From positions 1 through 52,388 of the forward strand of contig NZ_JAHPZO010000019.1 in assembly GCF_019042655.1 (NCBI RefSeq): a stretch of DNA of 52,388 bases, given 5' to 3'. Positions 23,931 through 35,267 of this stretch are shown in pieces. The position numbers and the translations under genes were made by a program. Source of the DNA: Planococcus sp. CP5-4_YE. Its GTDB lineage: Bacteria; Bacillota; Bacilli; Bacillales_A; Planococcaceae. The first letter of the stretch is position 1, and the number at the start of each line of letters is the position of its first letter. The notes below the pieces were generated by a model that searched no databases, had not been told where the DNA came from, and saw only the letters and a program-made list of their open reading frames with translations.

Positions 23931-24195
23931 AGATGGAGCGGAAAGGGGCGACTCCGGGAGGATTAGCGAGACAATTGAGACCCTGCAAGCGAATACGCGA
24001 AAGGCATTAAGCGGATTCGTTTGCGAAGCTCGAACATCGTGAGAGTTGAGCAGGCCTGGTTTTGCATAGCGATCGAAGCGGCTCAATGAATGAATGAGCG
24101 AGGTGAACCGAGTCCATTCATTTGCGACGCATCTGTATGCAGATGTGGGAGCACAAGGGTTTAGCCCTCCGGAAAGCGTCCCCTTAAAGCGGAAT
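23931..24195 (+). repeat. GC-rich hairpin repeat, expanded form
   Basis: This has the same ordered blocks as the repeat at 298-412 (GGCGACTCC, AGACCCTGCA, AGCGATCGAAGCGGCT, CGGAAAGCGTCC) in the same orientation, but two insertions of roughly 80-95 nt each separate the inner blocks. The inserts carry their own stems: GCAAGCGAA/TTCGTTTGC (23985-24024), GCTC/GAGC (24080-24099) and CATCTG/CAGATG (24130-24145). The ends pair imperfectly. It looks like a structured RNA-type or MITE-like intergenic element; no coding capacity is evident. Confidence 0.7.
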
Positions 24196-24261
24196 CTTAA
24201 TCAATAATATTCCTCATTAAACTTCGAACTTCCCGAATCCACTTCACTAAAATAAACCACA

Positions 24262-24296
24262 AAAAAAGGATGGCTGAGTGAGCCATCCTTTTTTTG
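24262..24296 (-). terminator. terminator of the gatCAB operon
   Basis: AAGGATGGCT, a 5-nt loop and AGCCATCCTT, with A- and T-runs on either side, just after the gatB stop. Confidence 0.92.
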
Positions 24297-24297
24297 A

Positions 24298-25728
24298 TTA
24301 ACGTTTCGCGATTTCCTCTAGGAGGATTTTGTTTAAGAGCGGCGGGTTGGCCTGCCCTTTTGTCGCTTTCATGATTTGCCCGACGAGGAAGCCGATTGCG
24401 CGGTCTTTCCCGTTCTTATAATCTTCGATCGACTGCGGATTGGCATCCAAAGTATTGGTGACGTACTCGAGCAATACCTTTTCGTCCGAGATCTGCACCA
24501 AGCCTTGTGCTTTGACGATCTTGTTCGCGTCGCCGCCTTTTTCGATCAATTCTTTAAAGACTTTTTTGGCGATTTTCGAAGAAATCGTGCCTTCGCCGAT
24601 CAATTTGATCATGCCGGCAAGTCCTTCTGGCGTCAGTTCCGTATCCTCTAGCTCTTTATTCTGTGCATTGAGGTAAGCGGACACTTCGCCCATCAGCCAG
24701 TTCGATGCCAGTTTCGCATCGGCTCCAGCTTTGACAGTCGCTTCGAAGAAATCGGAAATCGGCTTCTGCAAAGTCAATACCATGGCATCGTAAGACGACA
24801 AGCCAAGTTCTGATACGTAGCGGGCTTTGCGGGCATCCGGAAGTTCAGGGATTTCTGCGCGCACGCGCTCGAGCCATGCATCGTCGATGACGATATCAAC
24901 CAGGTCCGGTTCCGGGAAGTAACGGTAATCATCCGAACCTTCCTTGATGCGCATCAGCAAGGTTTTGCCAGTTGATTCATCATAGCGGCGTGTTTCCTGC
25001 TCGATGATGCCGCCTGCAAGCAATACTTGCTCTTGGCGGATCTGTTCGTGCTCCAAGCCTTTTTTAACGAAGTTGAACGAGTTCAAGTTCTTCAGCTCAG
25101 TTTTTGTGCCGAATTCATCACGGCCGTATGGGCGCAAGGAGATATTCGCGTCGCAGCGTAGCGAGCCTTCTTCCATGCGCACATCGGAAACGCCTGTGTA
25201 TTGGATGATCGATTTGATTTTCTCCAAATACGCATACGCTTCTTCCGGCGTGCGGATGTCCGGCTCCGAAACGATTTCGATCAATGGCGTGCCTTGGCGG
25301 TTAAAATCGACAAGAGAATGGCCATTGCCCGTATGTGTCAACTTGCCGGCATCTTCTTCCATATGAAGACGCGTAATGCCGATGCGTTTTTTCTCGCCGT
25401 TCACTTCGATTTCTAGCCAGCCGTGTTCGCCGATCGGCTGATCAAACTGGGAAATTTGGTAAGCTTTCGGGTTATCCGGATAGAAATAGTTTTTGCGGTC
25501 GAATTTGGTGTGGCGCGTAATCTCGCAGTTTAAAGCCAGTGCCGCTTTCATCGCCCAATCGACAGCCGTTTTATTGACGACAGGCAAGACCCCAGGGTAG
25601 CCAAGGTCGATGACGTTCGTGTTGGTATTTGGTTCAGCACCAAAATGTGCCGGGGAAGGTGAGAACATTTTGGATTCCGTCTTCAGTTCGACGTGGACTT
25701 CAAGCCCGATAATCGTTTCGAAATTCAT
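24298..25728 (-). CDS. gatB: Asp-tRNA(Asn)/Glu-tRNA(Gln) amidotransferase subunit B
   Basis: About 476 residues. GatB binds the misacylated tRNA and activates the side-chain carboxylate with ATP before amidation. Family signatures are [15 protein letters not shown] at the N-terminus, the Zn/cradle region with [19 protein letters not shown] (about residues 79-97), [19 protein letters not shown] and a C-terminal YqeY-like helical domain (last 130 residues). ATG 25728 overlaps the gatA stop by 4 bp. Last gene of the operon. Confidence 0.97.
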   Translation of the reverse strand: MNFETIIGLEVHVELKTESKMFSPSPAHFGAEPNTNTNVIDLGYPGVLPVVNKTAVDWAMKAALALNCEITRHTKFDRKNYFYPDNPKAYQISQFDQPIGEHGWLEIEVNGEKKRIGITRLHMEEDAGKLTHTGNGHSLVDFNRQGTPLIEIVSEPDIRTPEEAYAYLEKIKSIIQYTGVSDVRMEEGSLRCDANISLRPYGRDEFGTKTELKNLNSFNFVKKGLEHEQIRQEQVLLAGGIIEQETRRYDESTGKTLLMRIKEGSDDYRYFPEPDLVDIVIDDAWLERVRAEIPELPDARKARYVSELGLSSYDAMVLTLQKPISDFFEATVKAGADAKLASNWLMGEVSAYLNAQNKELEDTELTPEGLAGMIKLIGEGTISSKIAKKVFKELIEKGGDANKIVKAQGLVQISDEKVLLEYVTNTLDANPQSIEDYKNGKDRAIGFLVGQIMKATKGQANPPLLNKILLEEIAKR

Positions 25729-27194
25729 TGTGCGGCTCCCTCCCATGTTTGCGGTGTTTCTTTATGGAATCCGGTCGCCTGCTCATAGGCATCCGCGACG
25801 CGGTAGACGGTTTCTTCATCGAAATAATTGCCGATAATCTGCAAGCCCAGCGGCAAGCCGTTGTCAAATCCGCAAGGGACAGAGATGGCTGGAACGCCTG
25901 CTAGGTTGACAGGAATCGTCAAGATGTCGTTTGCATACATCGTCAACGGGTCATCGATAATTTCACCAATCTTGAATGCCGGCGTCGGCGTTGTCGGCCC
26001 GACGATAACATCGAAGTTTTCGAAGGCTTTATCGAAATCCTGTTTGATCAAAGTACGCACTTTTTGCGCTTTTTTATAGTAAGCGTCGTAATAGCCGGAG
26101 CTGAGTGCGTAAGTTCCGAGCATGATGCGGCGCTTCACTTCGTCGCCAAAGCCTTCAGAGCGCGTGTTCATATAGAACTCAAGCAAGCTGCCGGCTTTTT
26201 CTGTACGGTAGCCGTAGCGGATGCCGTCGAAACGGGACAAGTTGGACGATGCTTCAGATGAAGCCAAGATGTAATAAGTGGAAAGCGCGTATTTGGAGTG
26301 CGGCAAGGAAATCTCTTCCCATGTTGCGCCTTGTTCTTCCAATACTTTTAACGCATCTTTCACAGCTTGTTTCGATGCTTCGCTGACGCCTTCTGCGAAA
26401 TATTCTTTCGGCACGCCGATGCGAAGGCCTTGGATATCGCCAGTCAGTGCCGCTGTGAAGTCAGGCACTTCAACGTTAGCAGACGTTGAATCTTTTTCAT
26501 CGTGCCCGGAAATAGCGTTCAACAACAAAGCATTGTCTTTGACAGTGCGCGTGATCGGACCGATCTGGTCGAATGATGACGCATAAGCGATCAACCCGAA
26601 ACGGGAAACACGCCCGTATGTCGGCTTCATGCCGACGACGCCGCAAAAAGCAGCCGGCTGACGGATCGATCCGCCTGTATCGGAACCGAGTGTGAATGGA
26701 ACTTCGCCTGCTGCTACAGCCGCAGCTGAACCGCCCGACGAACCGCCTGGAACGGTTTCCAGGTTCCATGGGTTTTTCGTATTTTTATAATAAGAGTTTT
26801 CATTGGAAGAACCCATGGCGAATTCATCCATATTCAATTTCCCGACAATGACCATGCCGGCTGCGCGCAATTTATCCACAACCGTTGCATTGTAGATCGG
26901 GTTAAAGCCTTTCAGGATCAAGCTTGATGCTGTCGTCTCCAATCCTTCCGTGACGATATTATCCTTCACGCCGATCGGCAGTCCGAAAAGTGGGCTGCGT
27001 TCCCCCGTATCCGCTTGGTCCATTTCAGCCGCTTGTTTTGTCGCCTGCTCTTCATTCAAAGCTAAAAAGGCATCTACTTTCGGGTCCAATTCCTTGATGC
27101 GCTTGAATGTCGCTTCCGTCAAATCCGCAATCGACAATTCTTTACTATGTAGTAATTCCTGCAATTCGTTTGCAGTTTTATCAGCTAACTTCAT
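25725..27194 (-). CDS. gatA: Asp-tRNA(Asn)/Glu-tRNA(Gln) amidotransferase subunit A
   Basis: 489 residues of the amidase signature family. It hydrolyses glutamine and channels ammonia to GatB. The triad is visible: Lys in [11 protein letters not shown] (about residue 78), the cis-Ser region in [16 protein letters not shown] and the nucleophile Ser in [19 protein letters not shown] precedes the ATG. It lies 18 bp downstream of gatC and overlaps gatB. Most Bacillales lack GlnRS and use this route to make Gln-tRNA(Gln). Confidence 0.97.
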   Translation of the reverse strand: MKLADKTANELQELLHSKELSIADLTEATFKRIKELDPKVDAFLALNEEQATKQAAEMDQADTGERSPLFGLPIGVKDNIVTEGLETTASSLILKGFNPIYNATVVDKLRAAGMVIVGKLNMDEFAMGSSNENSYYKNTKNPWNLETVPGGSSGGSAAAVAAGEVPFTLGSDTGGSIRQPAAFCGVVGMKPTYGRVSRFGLIAYASSFDQIGPITRTVKDNALLLNAISGHDEKDSTSANVEVPDFTAALTGDIQGLRIGVPKEYFAEGVSEASKQAVKDALKVLEEQGATWEEISLPHSKYALSTYYILASSEASSNLSRFDGIRYGYRTEKAGSLLEFYMNTRSEGFGDEVKRRIMLGTYALSSGYYDAYYKKAQKVRTLIKQDFDKAFENFDVIVGPTTPTPAFKIGEIIDDPLTMYANDILTIPVNLAGVPAISVPCGFDNGLPLGLQIIGNYFDEETVYRVADAYEQATGFHKETPQTWEGAAQ

Positions 27195-27212
27195 CTGTTC
27201 TCCTCCTCACAA

Positions 27213-27503
27213 TCAGTCTAGAATCGTTGGCACACGCACTTGTCCGCCTTCGTGCTCTTTTACGTTTTTCATTACTGTTTCACGCGGCAAGCCTTCGATC
27301 GACTTGTCTTCGCGCATCACATTGACCAGCGGCAATACATGTGTTGTCGGTTCTACATTTTCCGTATCCAATTCATTGAGCAATTCCATCGCATTGGTGA
27401 TCGCTTCCAATTGATCCGCAAAATGCACAGCTTCCTCATCGGTAATTGCTAAACGCGCCAAGTGGGCCACTTCGATTACTTCTTCTTTTGTCATTTTCGC
27501 CAT
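27213..27503 (-). CDS. gatC: Asp-tRNA(Asn)/Glu-tRNA(Gln) amidotransferase subunit C
   Basis: 96 residues. GatC is a small clamp that holds GatA and GatB together. The N-terminal [19 protein letters not shown] helix pair, the central [15 protein letters not shown] and LREDxS-type [11 protein letters not shown] segment, and a C-terminal [11 protein letters not shown] are all typical. GGAGGTG lies 7 nt before the ATG. First gene of gatCAB. Confidence 0.96.
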   Translation of the reverse strand: MAKMTKEEVIEVAHLARLAITDEEAVHFADQLEAITNAMELLNELDTENVEPTTHVLPLVNVMREDKSIEGLPRETVMKNVKEHEGGQVRVPTILD

Positions 27504-27538
27504 TTTCTACACCTCCGGATTCAATAAACATACGGTCT

Positions 27539-27547
27539 ATCATACCA
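27539..27547 (-). promoter_or_regulatory. extended -10 promoter for gatCAB
   Basis: The minus strand has TGG-TATGAT, about 35 bp before gatC. A short GCAGCCAGCTGGCTG hairpin (about 27571-27588), probably the end of the camS transcript, lies just upstream. Confidence 0.5.
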
Positions 27548-27603
27548 TTTTTCTAAAAAAATGAATAGAGACAGCCAGCTGGCTGCCCCTTTAAATTGCA
27601 CAC

Positions 27604-28734
27604 TTACTCGTAAATATGGACAACCGGTTCCGTTTCCCCGGCTTTCCGTAAAATGAGTGCTTCCGCGCCATTGGTCGACGTGACGTTCACTTCAATCTGG
27701 ATATCGTCCGGGAAATGATCCAAGATCAGGCCGGTGACATATTGCGTAAAGCCGATCACTTCAGCCGAGCCATAAAACTGGATCGGGATTTCGATTTTCA
27801 TCTCCTGCAATTGGCCGCTTTGATAAAAGCCTTTGCCGATGACGCTAGTGAAATTCGAGAAGTACAATTCGACATCTTGCTTGAAATTGCGAAATGCCGT
27901 ATCAATATCCCGGTATTGCTCGTCCGTCCCGGAAGTCGGGAATACGACATACTCTTCGTCGACATCATTCCAGTTCGCCACTTCCGTCTCGCCTTTCGGG
28001 GAAGCGCCATAAGAGAAATACGTGCCGGGCGTCATCGCGTTGCGGCTATTTTGCGCAAATAAAGCGACGAGGATCGGCACATCCGCCATTCCTTCTTTCT
28101 CCCTTAAGCGCTTGACAATTTCATCAGCCATCCGCTTGCCCTCTGACACGATTTGTTCCTGGGGGATAGACTCCTCATAAGGGATGTTATCTGTCGAACT
28201 ATAATATACCGTATTCATGGCAAGCCCGATGGACACCCCACCGAGACGGATTTTGTCTTCCTCGGTTTTGACCAGGTAATTTTGCTCAAGGATATGCGCC
28301 AGCAGTTCCGGTTGCGGGCGTTCGCCCCCGTCGGTCTCCGCTTGGCTGCGGCCATCCTCCGGGTTTAGCCCTTGAGGATTATCTTTGCTTTCGCGTTGGA
28401 GCCACAGCGAAGCTTCTTCATCGGTGATTTTTTGGCCTTCCTGGAAATAATAATCATCCGGTGAGAACTGCTGCTGTGACAGGCGCAATAGGCCGTGCTC
28501 CGCTTCTTTGATGTCATAGCGCGAATTCAGGCGGCTGACGATTTTTCCGCGGGTGGCGCTTTGCTTATAAGGCAACAGCGTCCGGTAATATTGATCATCC
28601 AATTGCATGCTCGGGATGATCGCTGTTTCCGCCTCTTCTTGTTCTGTGTTGATCACTTCCGCCTCGTCATTTCCGGAAGGGACACATCCCGAAAGCAGCA
28701 ATATGCTGATCGGAATCCACCAAATGCGTTTCAT
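27604..28734 (-). CDS. camS: CamS family sex pheromone lipoprotein
   Basis: 376 residues. A lipoprotein signal (MKRIWWIPISILLLSGC, lipobox LLSGC with the lipidated Cys at residue 17) anchors it outside the membrane. The body matches the CamS family (B. subtilis YerH; staphylococcal and enterococcal pheromone precursor proteins, whose signal peptides yield short peptides). Conserved parts include YYRTLLPYKQSATRG and the central SIGLAMNTVYY. Position directly after ligA is the usual one in Bacillales. Its cellular role beyond peptide release is not established. Confidence 0.93.
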   Translation of the reverse strand: MKRIWWIPISILLLSGCVPSGNDEAEVINTEQEEAETAIIPSMQLDDQYYRTLLPYKQSATRGKIVSRLNSRYDIKEAEHGLLRLSQQQFSPDDYYFQEGQKITDEEASLWLQRESKDNPQGLNPEDGRSQAETDGGERPQPELLAHILEQNYLVKTEEDKIRLGGVSIGLAMNTVYYSSTDNIPYEESIPQEQIVSEGKRMADEIVKRLREKEGMADVPILVALFAQNSRNAMTPGTYFSYGASPKGETEVANWNDVDEEYVVFPTSGTDEQYRDIDTAFRNFKQDVELYFSNFTSVIGKGFYQSGQLQEMKIEIPIQFYGSAEVIGFTQYVTGLILDHFPDDIQIEVNVTSTNGAEALILRKAGETEPVVHIYE

Positions 28735-28746
28735 ATGCTAATCTCC

Positions 28747-30753
<2,007 letters not shown>

Positions 30754-30768
30754 TCAAGTTCCTCCAGA

Positions 30769-32985
30769 TCATTCTTTTTCGATCGGCGCAAATTTTGCGA
30801 GCAGGCGTTTGATGCCTGTCGGGCTCGGGAAGGCGATATCGAGTTCTGTTTGTTCGCCGTCGCCTTTGACATTGACGACAGTGCCTGTGCCCCATTTTTT
30901 ATGCTTCGCGCGGTCGCCTGTTTTCCAGCCTAAGCGGTCGCCGCCGGATTGCTGGTAAGAGGGCTTCATGACCGCTTTTCGTCTCGGCGCCTGCTTATAG
31001 CTTGTCGCTGCGCCTGCACGGTGGTTGGCAATGGTTTGTTCGATCAGCTCTTCCGAAATTTCGGAAATAAAGCGCGACGGCATATTGAAATTGCTCTTGC
31101 CGAAAATCGTCCGTGACGAAGCATGCGTCAAATACAGCCGTTTCTCGGCGCGCGTGATGCCAACATACGCCAAGCGCCGTTCTTCTTCCAATTCTTCCTC
31201 GTCATTATTCGAACGCGAATGCGGAAAGACGTTTTCTTCCAGCCCCGCGATGAACACGACCGGGAATTCCAGGCCTTTCGCTGCGTGCATCGTCATGAGG
31301 ATGATCGGGCCATCGCCTTGTTCTTCTTCCTCATCCAATGAATCGATGTCCGCGATCAAAGCCAAATCGGTCAAGAACGCCACTAATGACTTATCGTCGC
31401 TTTGTTTTTCAAACGCTTGCGTCACTGTCAGGAATTCATCCAAGTTTTCGAGGCGGCTTTCGCCTTCAATGGTCTTGTCATTTTGGAGCATCTGGCGATA
31501 GCCGGATTTCTTCAGCACTTCTTCCACCAATTCCGTCACCGACAAAAATTCCTGCATTTCGGTGAATCCGGCGATCATTGCCCGGAATTCAAGCGCAGTC
31601 TGTGCGGTTTTCGCCGTCAAGCCCATGAAATCCGCTTCCTGCAAGGAATCCATGATGGTGCGGTCCTGTTCGATCGCAAAACGCGCCATTTTCTCAAATG
31701 ACGTTGCACCAATGCCCCGTTTCGGTTCATTGATGATGCGCGCGAGCGACAAGTCATCTTCGTTATTGGCAATCAAGCGCAAATACGCGAGCAAGTCCTT
31801 GATTTCCTTGCGGTCATAGAATTTCGTGCCGCCGACGATTGTATAGCTCATATTCGATTTGACGAACATTTCCTCTAGAATACGCGATTGGGCATTGGTC
31901 CGATAAAGAATGGCGAAATCAGAGGTTTTGTATCCTTCTTCCTGCATGAGGTTTTGGATGGTCTGGACGATGTACTGGGCTTCCTGGCGCTCATCGCCTG
32001 CTTTATGGAGCGTAATCGCAGGCCCTTCGTCATTATCGGTACGCAATTCTTTCGGGTAGCGGCTCGTATTTTTCTGGATGACGTCGTTTGCCGCCTTCAA
32101 AATGCGTTTGGTCGAACGGTAATTTTGTTCGAGCATAATTACTTTGGCATCCGGATAATCCTTTTCGAACGACAGGATATTGGTAATATCCGCCCCGCGC
32201 CAGCGGTAGATCGACTGATCGGAATCGCCGACAACGCAAATGTTCTTGAATTTCTTCGCCATTAGCTGCACCAGTTGATATTGGGCATTATTCGTATCCT
32301 GATACTCATCCACATGGATATAATGAAATTTATCCTGATAATATTCCAGCACATCCGGTACGGTTTCAAAGAGTCTCAAGGTCATCATGATCAAATCATC
32401 GAAATCGAGCGATTGGTTTTTCTGCAATCGCTTCTGGTAGCCTGTGAACACTTCCGCAACCGTTTTTTCATATGGGTTAAATTGATTGGCATTGGCCGCG
32501 AAGGTTTCCGCGTCAATGCATTCATTTTTTGATGAAGAAATAGCGTTCAGCATCGTTCGTGGTTCGTATTTTTTCGGATCCAGGTTTTGCTGCTTCAAGA
32601 CATTTTTGATGACCGTCAATTGGTCGGTCGTATCCAAAATCGAGAAGCTTTTCGAAAAGCCCAGCCGGTCGATATTGCGGCGCAAGATGCGCACACACAT
32701 CGAGTGGAAGGTCGATACCCACATGCGGTCGCCGGTCCCGTGGCCAAGCAGCCCATCGATTCGATTACGCATTTCACGTGCCGCTTTATTAGTGAACGTA
32801 ATCGCCAGGATATTGGACGGATAGACTTGTTTTTCCAGCACCAAGTATGCAATGCGATGTGTCAGCACACGTGTTTTCCCAGATCCCGCACCGGCCATGA
32901 TCAATAGCGGGCCTTCTGTTGTTTTGACTGCTTCTTCCTGCTCGGGGTTCATTCCCCGCAACAGATTTTTTGTGATTAATTCCAT
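30769..32985 (-). CDS. pcrA: ATP-dependent DNA helicase PcrA (UvrD family)
   Basis: About 738 residues of superfamily 1A. PcrA is an essential 3'-5' helicase in Gram-positive repair and rolling-circle replication that also displaces RecA and stalled RNA polymerase. Motifs are [14 protein letters not shown] (Walker A), FTNKAAREM (Ia), HVDEYQDTN (II), [14 protein letters not shown] (III), EQNYRST (IV) and the C-terminal [14 protein letters not shown] and [11 protein letters not shown]. The tail ends with the Tudor-like RNA-polymerase-binding segment. The ATG at 32985 has GAGGTGG upstream; the longer in-frame start lies in the pcrB gap. Confidence 0.97.
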   Translation of the reverse strand: MELITKNLLRGMNPEQEEAVKTTEGPLLIMAGAGSGKTRVLTHRIAYLVLEKQVYPSNILAITFTNKAAREMRNRIDGLLGHGTGDRMWVSTFHSMCVRILRRNIDRLGFSKSFSILDTTDQLTVIKNVLKQQNLDPKKYEPRTMLNAISSSKNECIDAETFAANANQFNPYEKTVAEVFTGYQKRLQKNQSLDFDDLIMMTLRLFETVPDVLEYYQDKFHYIHVDEYQDTNNAQYQLVQLMAKKFKNICVVGDSDQSIYRWRGADITNILSFEKDYPDAKVIMLEQNYRSTKRILKAANDVIQKNTSRYPKELRTDNDEGPAITLHKAGDERQEAQYIVQTIQNLMQEEGYKTSDFAILYRTNAQSRILEEMFVKSNMSYTIVGGTKFYDRKEIKDLLAYLRLIANNEDDLSLARIINEPKRGIGATSFEKMARFAIEQDRTIMDSLQEADFMGLTAKTAQTALEFRAMIAGFTEMQEFLSVTELVEEVLKKSGYRQMLQNDKTIEGESRLENLDEFLTVTQAFEKQSDDKSLVAFLTDLALIADIDSLDEEEEQGDGPIILMTMHAAKGLEFPVVFIAGLEENVFPHSRSNNDEEELEEERRLAYVGITRAEKRLYLTHASSRTIFGKSNFNMPSRFISEISEELIEQTIANHRAGAATSYKQAPRRKAVMKPSYQQSGGDRLGWKTGDRAKHKKWGTGTVVNVKGDGEQTELDIAFPSPTGIKRLLAKFAPIEKE

Positions 32986-33016
32986 TGTGCACCACCTCGA
33001 ACGTTTGTTCCTTTTA

Positions 33017-33718
33017 TTATAACGATTGCTCAGCCGTTTCCGCAACTGCCTTGACGGTCGCAAGCGCTTTGTTTAGATCTTCGTATATGATATTACCGAC
33101 AACGATCGTGTCGCTGATGCCTGCCATTTCCTTGGCGCGCTCCGCTGAATCGATGCCGCCGCCGTAAAATAACCGTGTATTAGACAGCACCGATGCGGCT
33201 TTCCGGACAAGTTCCGGATTGCCAAACATGCCGCTGTACTCCAGATAAAAGATCGGCAGCTTGAAAAAATGCTCCGCCATGCGCGCATATCCGAGCACAT
33301 CCTCTTCTGTCAAGGATGCATCCGCCCCGGTTAAGCTTGCCGCTTTGCAGTCTGGATTCAAAATGCAATAGCCTTCCGGCACGATTTCCGTCCAGTCCAT
33401 AATCTCGCCGTATTCACGGATCGCCTCGTGATGGAGGCCTTTGATCCATTTCGGATCGTTGCTATTGAGCACCGTCGGGATGAAATAATAATCAAACCCT
33501 GGCGTCACCGATTCGACCGTCGACACTTCGAGCGCCACCGGCACCGAATAGCGACGCACGCGAGCCATCAATTCTAAGACATTGTCGAGTGTGACATCAT
33601 CACTTCCGCCAATCAAGATGGCATCAGTCCCGGATTCGCAAATTCGTTCCAAATGTCCAGCTGAAATTTCTTTTGCAGGGTCTAATTTAAAGACATGGCG
33701 CCATGTTTGAAAGTCCAC
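33017..33718 (-). CDS. pcrB: heptaprenylglyceryl phosphate synthase PcrB
   Basis: 233 residues, a TIM-barrel prenyltransferase that joins heptaprenyl diphosphate to glycerol-1-phosphate, giving archaeal-type ether lipid precursors in Bacillales. Signature segments are the N-terminal [28 protein letters not shown], the [18 protein letters not shown] active-site loop and [15 protein letters not shown] phosphate-binding loops. The start is GTG at 33718 with AGGAG 6 nt upstream. First gene of pcrB-pcrA-ligA-camS. Confidence 0.95.
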   Translation of the reverse strand: MDFQTWRHVFKLDPAKEISAGHLERICESGTDAILIGGSDDVTLDNVLELMARVRRYSVPVALEVSTVESVTPGFDYYFIPTVLNSNDPKWIKGLHHEAIREYGEIMDWTEIVPEGYCILNPDCKAASLTGADASLTEEDVLGYARMAEHFFKLPIFYLEYSGMFGNPELVRKAASVLSNTRLFYGGGIDSAERAKEMAGISDTIVVGNIIYEDLNKALATVKAVAETAEQSL

Positions 33719-33756
33719 AGGTATTCTCCTAACTGTACTTTTGTTTTCATCTTTCC

Positions 33757-33765
33757 ATTATAACA
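33757..33765 (-). promoter_or_regulatory. extended -10 promoter for pcrB-pcrA-ligA-camS
   Basis: The minus strand has TGT-TATAAT, 38 bp before the pcrB GTG. The -35 is weak. Confidence 0.55.
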
Positions 33766-33818
33766 AAAGATCAGCCAACACTCCGTTCCCATCCATCCAC
33801 AAATGAGCGAATTAGCGC

Positions 33819-33857
33819 ATAAAAAAACTGACCAGCGGCTTTCGCTGGTCAGTCTTT
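33819..33857 (-). terminator. terminator after yerC
   Basis: ACTGACCAGCG, a loop and CGCTGGTCAGT are followed by TTTTTTT on the minus strand. The yerC stop codon lies in the stem. Confidence 0.9.
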
Positions 33858-34175
33858 TGGTAGTTCTACTTGTTTTTCTTCCGGATAGAGCACATCAAGC
33901 ATTTCCTCATAAGCATCATTGCCGTAGTTGAGGCAGCGGCGCACGCGGGAAATCGTCGCTGTGCTCGCACCCGTTTCGTTCTTGATTTTTTCGTAGGTCT
34001 TTTTCAAGCGCAGCATATGCGCCACTTCAAAGCGCTGCGATAACGATTGGATCTCGCTGATCGTGCACAAATCATCAAAAAAACGATAGGCTTGTTCTTT
34101 ATTTTCCAATGCCAGTACCGCTTCGATCAATTGATCGGTCTGCGGTCCTCTTATCTTATCAACTTGCATGCACAT
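33849..34175 (-). CDS. yerC: YerC/YecD family TrpR-like DNA-binding protein
   Basis: 108 residues with a Trp-repressor-type helix-turn-helix (TIGR02531 family): QSLSQRFEVAHMLRLKKTYE and ETGASTATISRVRRCLNYG around residues 45-85. The family is widely conserved in Firmicutes between yerB and pcrB, and I am not aware of a defined regulon. AAAGGA lies 6 nt before the ATG at 34175; a second ATG two codons in is possible. It is the end of the yerA-yerB-yerC run. Confidence 0.92.
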   Translation of the reverse strand: MCMQVDKIRGPQTDQLIEAVLALENKEQAYRFFDDLCTISEIQSLSQRFEVAHMLRLKKTYEKIKNETGASTATISRVRRCLNYGNDAYEEMLDVLYPEEKQVELPKD

Positions 34176-34212
34176 TCAACGTCCTTTCATTGCTCTTCGA
34201 TTGTTCCCGCTG

Positions 34213-35262
34213 TTACGGGCTATACTGAACCGCCTGGCCAATTCCCGGTGAATCCGGAATAATATGGACCCAGGTTTTTCCTTGCGTCAAATCAGCTATC
34301 TCATTTACTGCGACTGGCACAAGCATGCCACCTTCTTCGCGCCACATGATTTCCTGCACACGGCCATCACGGAACAACAATGCTCGCCCGCCTGATGTCA
34401 GATCGATCTCTTGGCGGCCTTTAGCATCGATTGTTTCATGGGCAGTTTCAATGACCAGCACATTAGCGACTTCGATACGCTGTGAAGTTTCCTTATCTGC
34501 AGTCGCGGTTCCGCCCGATGACCGGCTGTAAAGCTGCGACTCAGCATCGTAAGTATAGGCGCTCGCAAAAAGCGGATCCCCACCGTAGGTTACTTCTATA
34601 GAAGCAGCTTGTTCTCCTAGTTTATCATTACTGCCCGGTGCAGAGAAAGTATAAGGTGCTTTCATACGGTAATTGGATGAAGCGCCAGTCATCTCCATCG
34701 CAAGTTCGACATTTTCATAAGTGATATAGGAATTGTGAGGCGCCACACGGTCCAATGAACGCTTGAACAAAGTTCCGTCATATTGCATGCCATTGATATG
34801 GTCGACCACTCCCGAATCAAGCAATTGCTTTGCTTCCGGACTGTAGCCATGGGCGATGAAAAACGCATCGTATGCGTCTGCTAATTCGACAAAATAATCG
34901 CGCGCGCTGCGGACAGGCCCGATGTTCACGGGAAACTCGCTTTGATAAAGCGCCAAAAATCGCGTGATATTGTATTCAGCAATCAACTCAAATACCATAT
35001 CAGCTTCTATCAAACCCGTTTGCGGCCGGGCCGCCGGATGATTATTGATGACTGCCATCACTGCCCGCCTGTCGTATGGCCCGTCTTCTTGCATGCCTGT
35101 GAACGGGGCTGTGGTGAGCACTTCCTCTGGCACTTCAGGCGCCTCCGGGATTGCTGGATTTTCGGGCGTTTCCTGCTCTCCCGCTTGTTCCCTTCCGATC
35201 AGCCAAAAAACCAAGACAGCTGCAACAAGCAGCAAAGCAAGCAAGATCAGCCATTTTTTCAT
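34213..35262 (-). CDS. yerB: DUF3048 domain protein, YerB-like
   Basis: About 349 residues. An N-terminal membrane helix (WLILLALLLVAAVLVFWLIG) is followed by a Pro/Glu-rich linker and then DUF3048 (from about residue 60), with RRAVMAVINNHPAARPQTGL, FLALYQSEFPVNIGPVRSAR and SGGRALLFRDG. B. subtilis YerB is a lipoprotein; here no lipobox Cys is present, so the protein would be held by the uncleaved helix. The ATG at 35262 with AGGTG upstream is preferred. It starts 5 bp after the yerA stop. Confidence 0.92.
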   Translation of the reverse strand: MKKWLILLALLLVAAVLVFWLIGREQAGEQETPENPAIPEAPEVPEEVLTTAPFTGMQEDGPYDRRAVMAVINNHPAARPQTGLIEADMVFELIAEYNITRFLALYQSEFPVNIGPVRSARDYFVELADAYDAFFIAHGYSPEAKQLLDSGVVDHINGMQYDGTLFKRSLDRVAPHNSYITYENVELAMEMTGASSNYRMKAPYTFSAPGSNDKLGEQAASIEVTYGGDPLFASAYTYDAESQLYSRSSGGTATADKETSQRIEVANVLVIETAHETIDAKGRQEIDLTSGGRALLFRDGRVQEIMWREEGGMLVPVAVNEIADLTQGKTWVHIIPDSPGIGQAVQYSP

Positions 35263-35267
35263 CCCTG

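Noticed and set aside
23895..24086. 63-residue minus-strand frame in the repeat gap
   Set aside because: It lies entirely across the structured repeat; composition reflects GC-rich stems and no ribosome site is seen.
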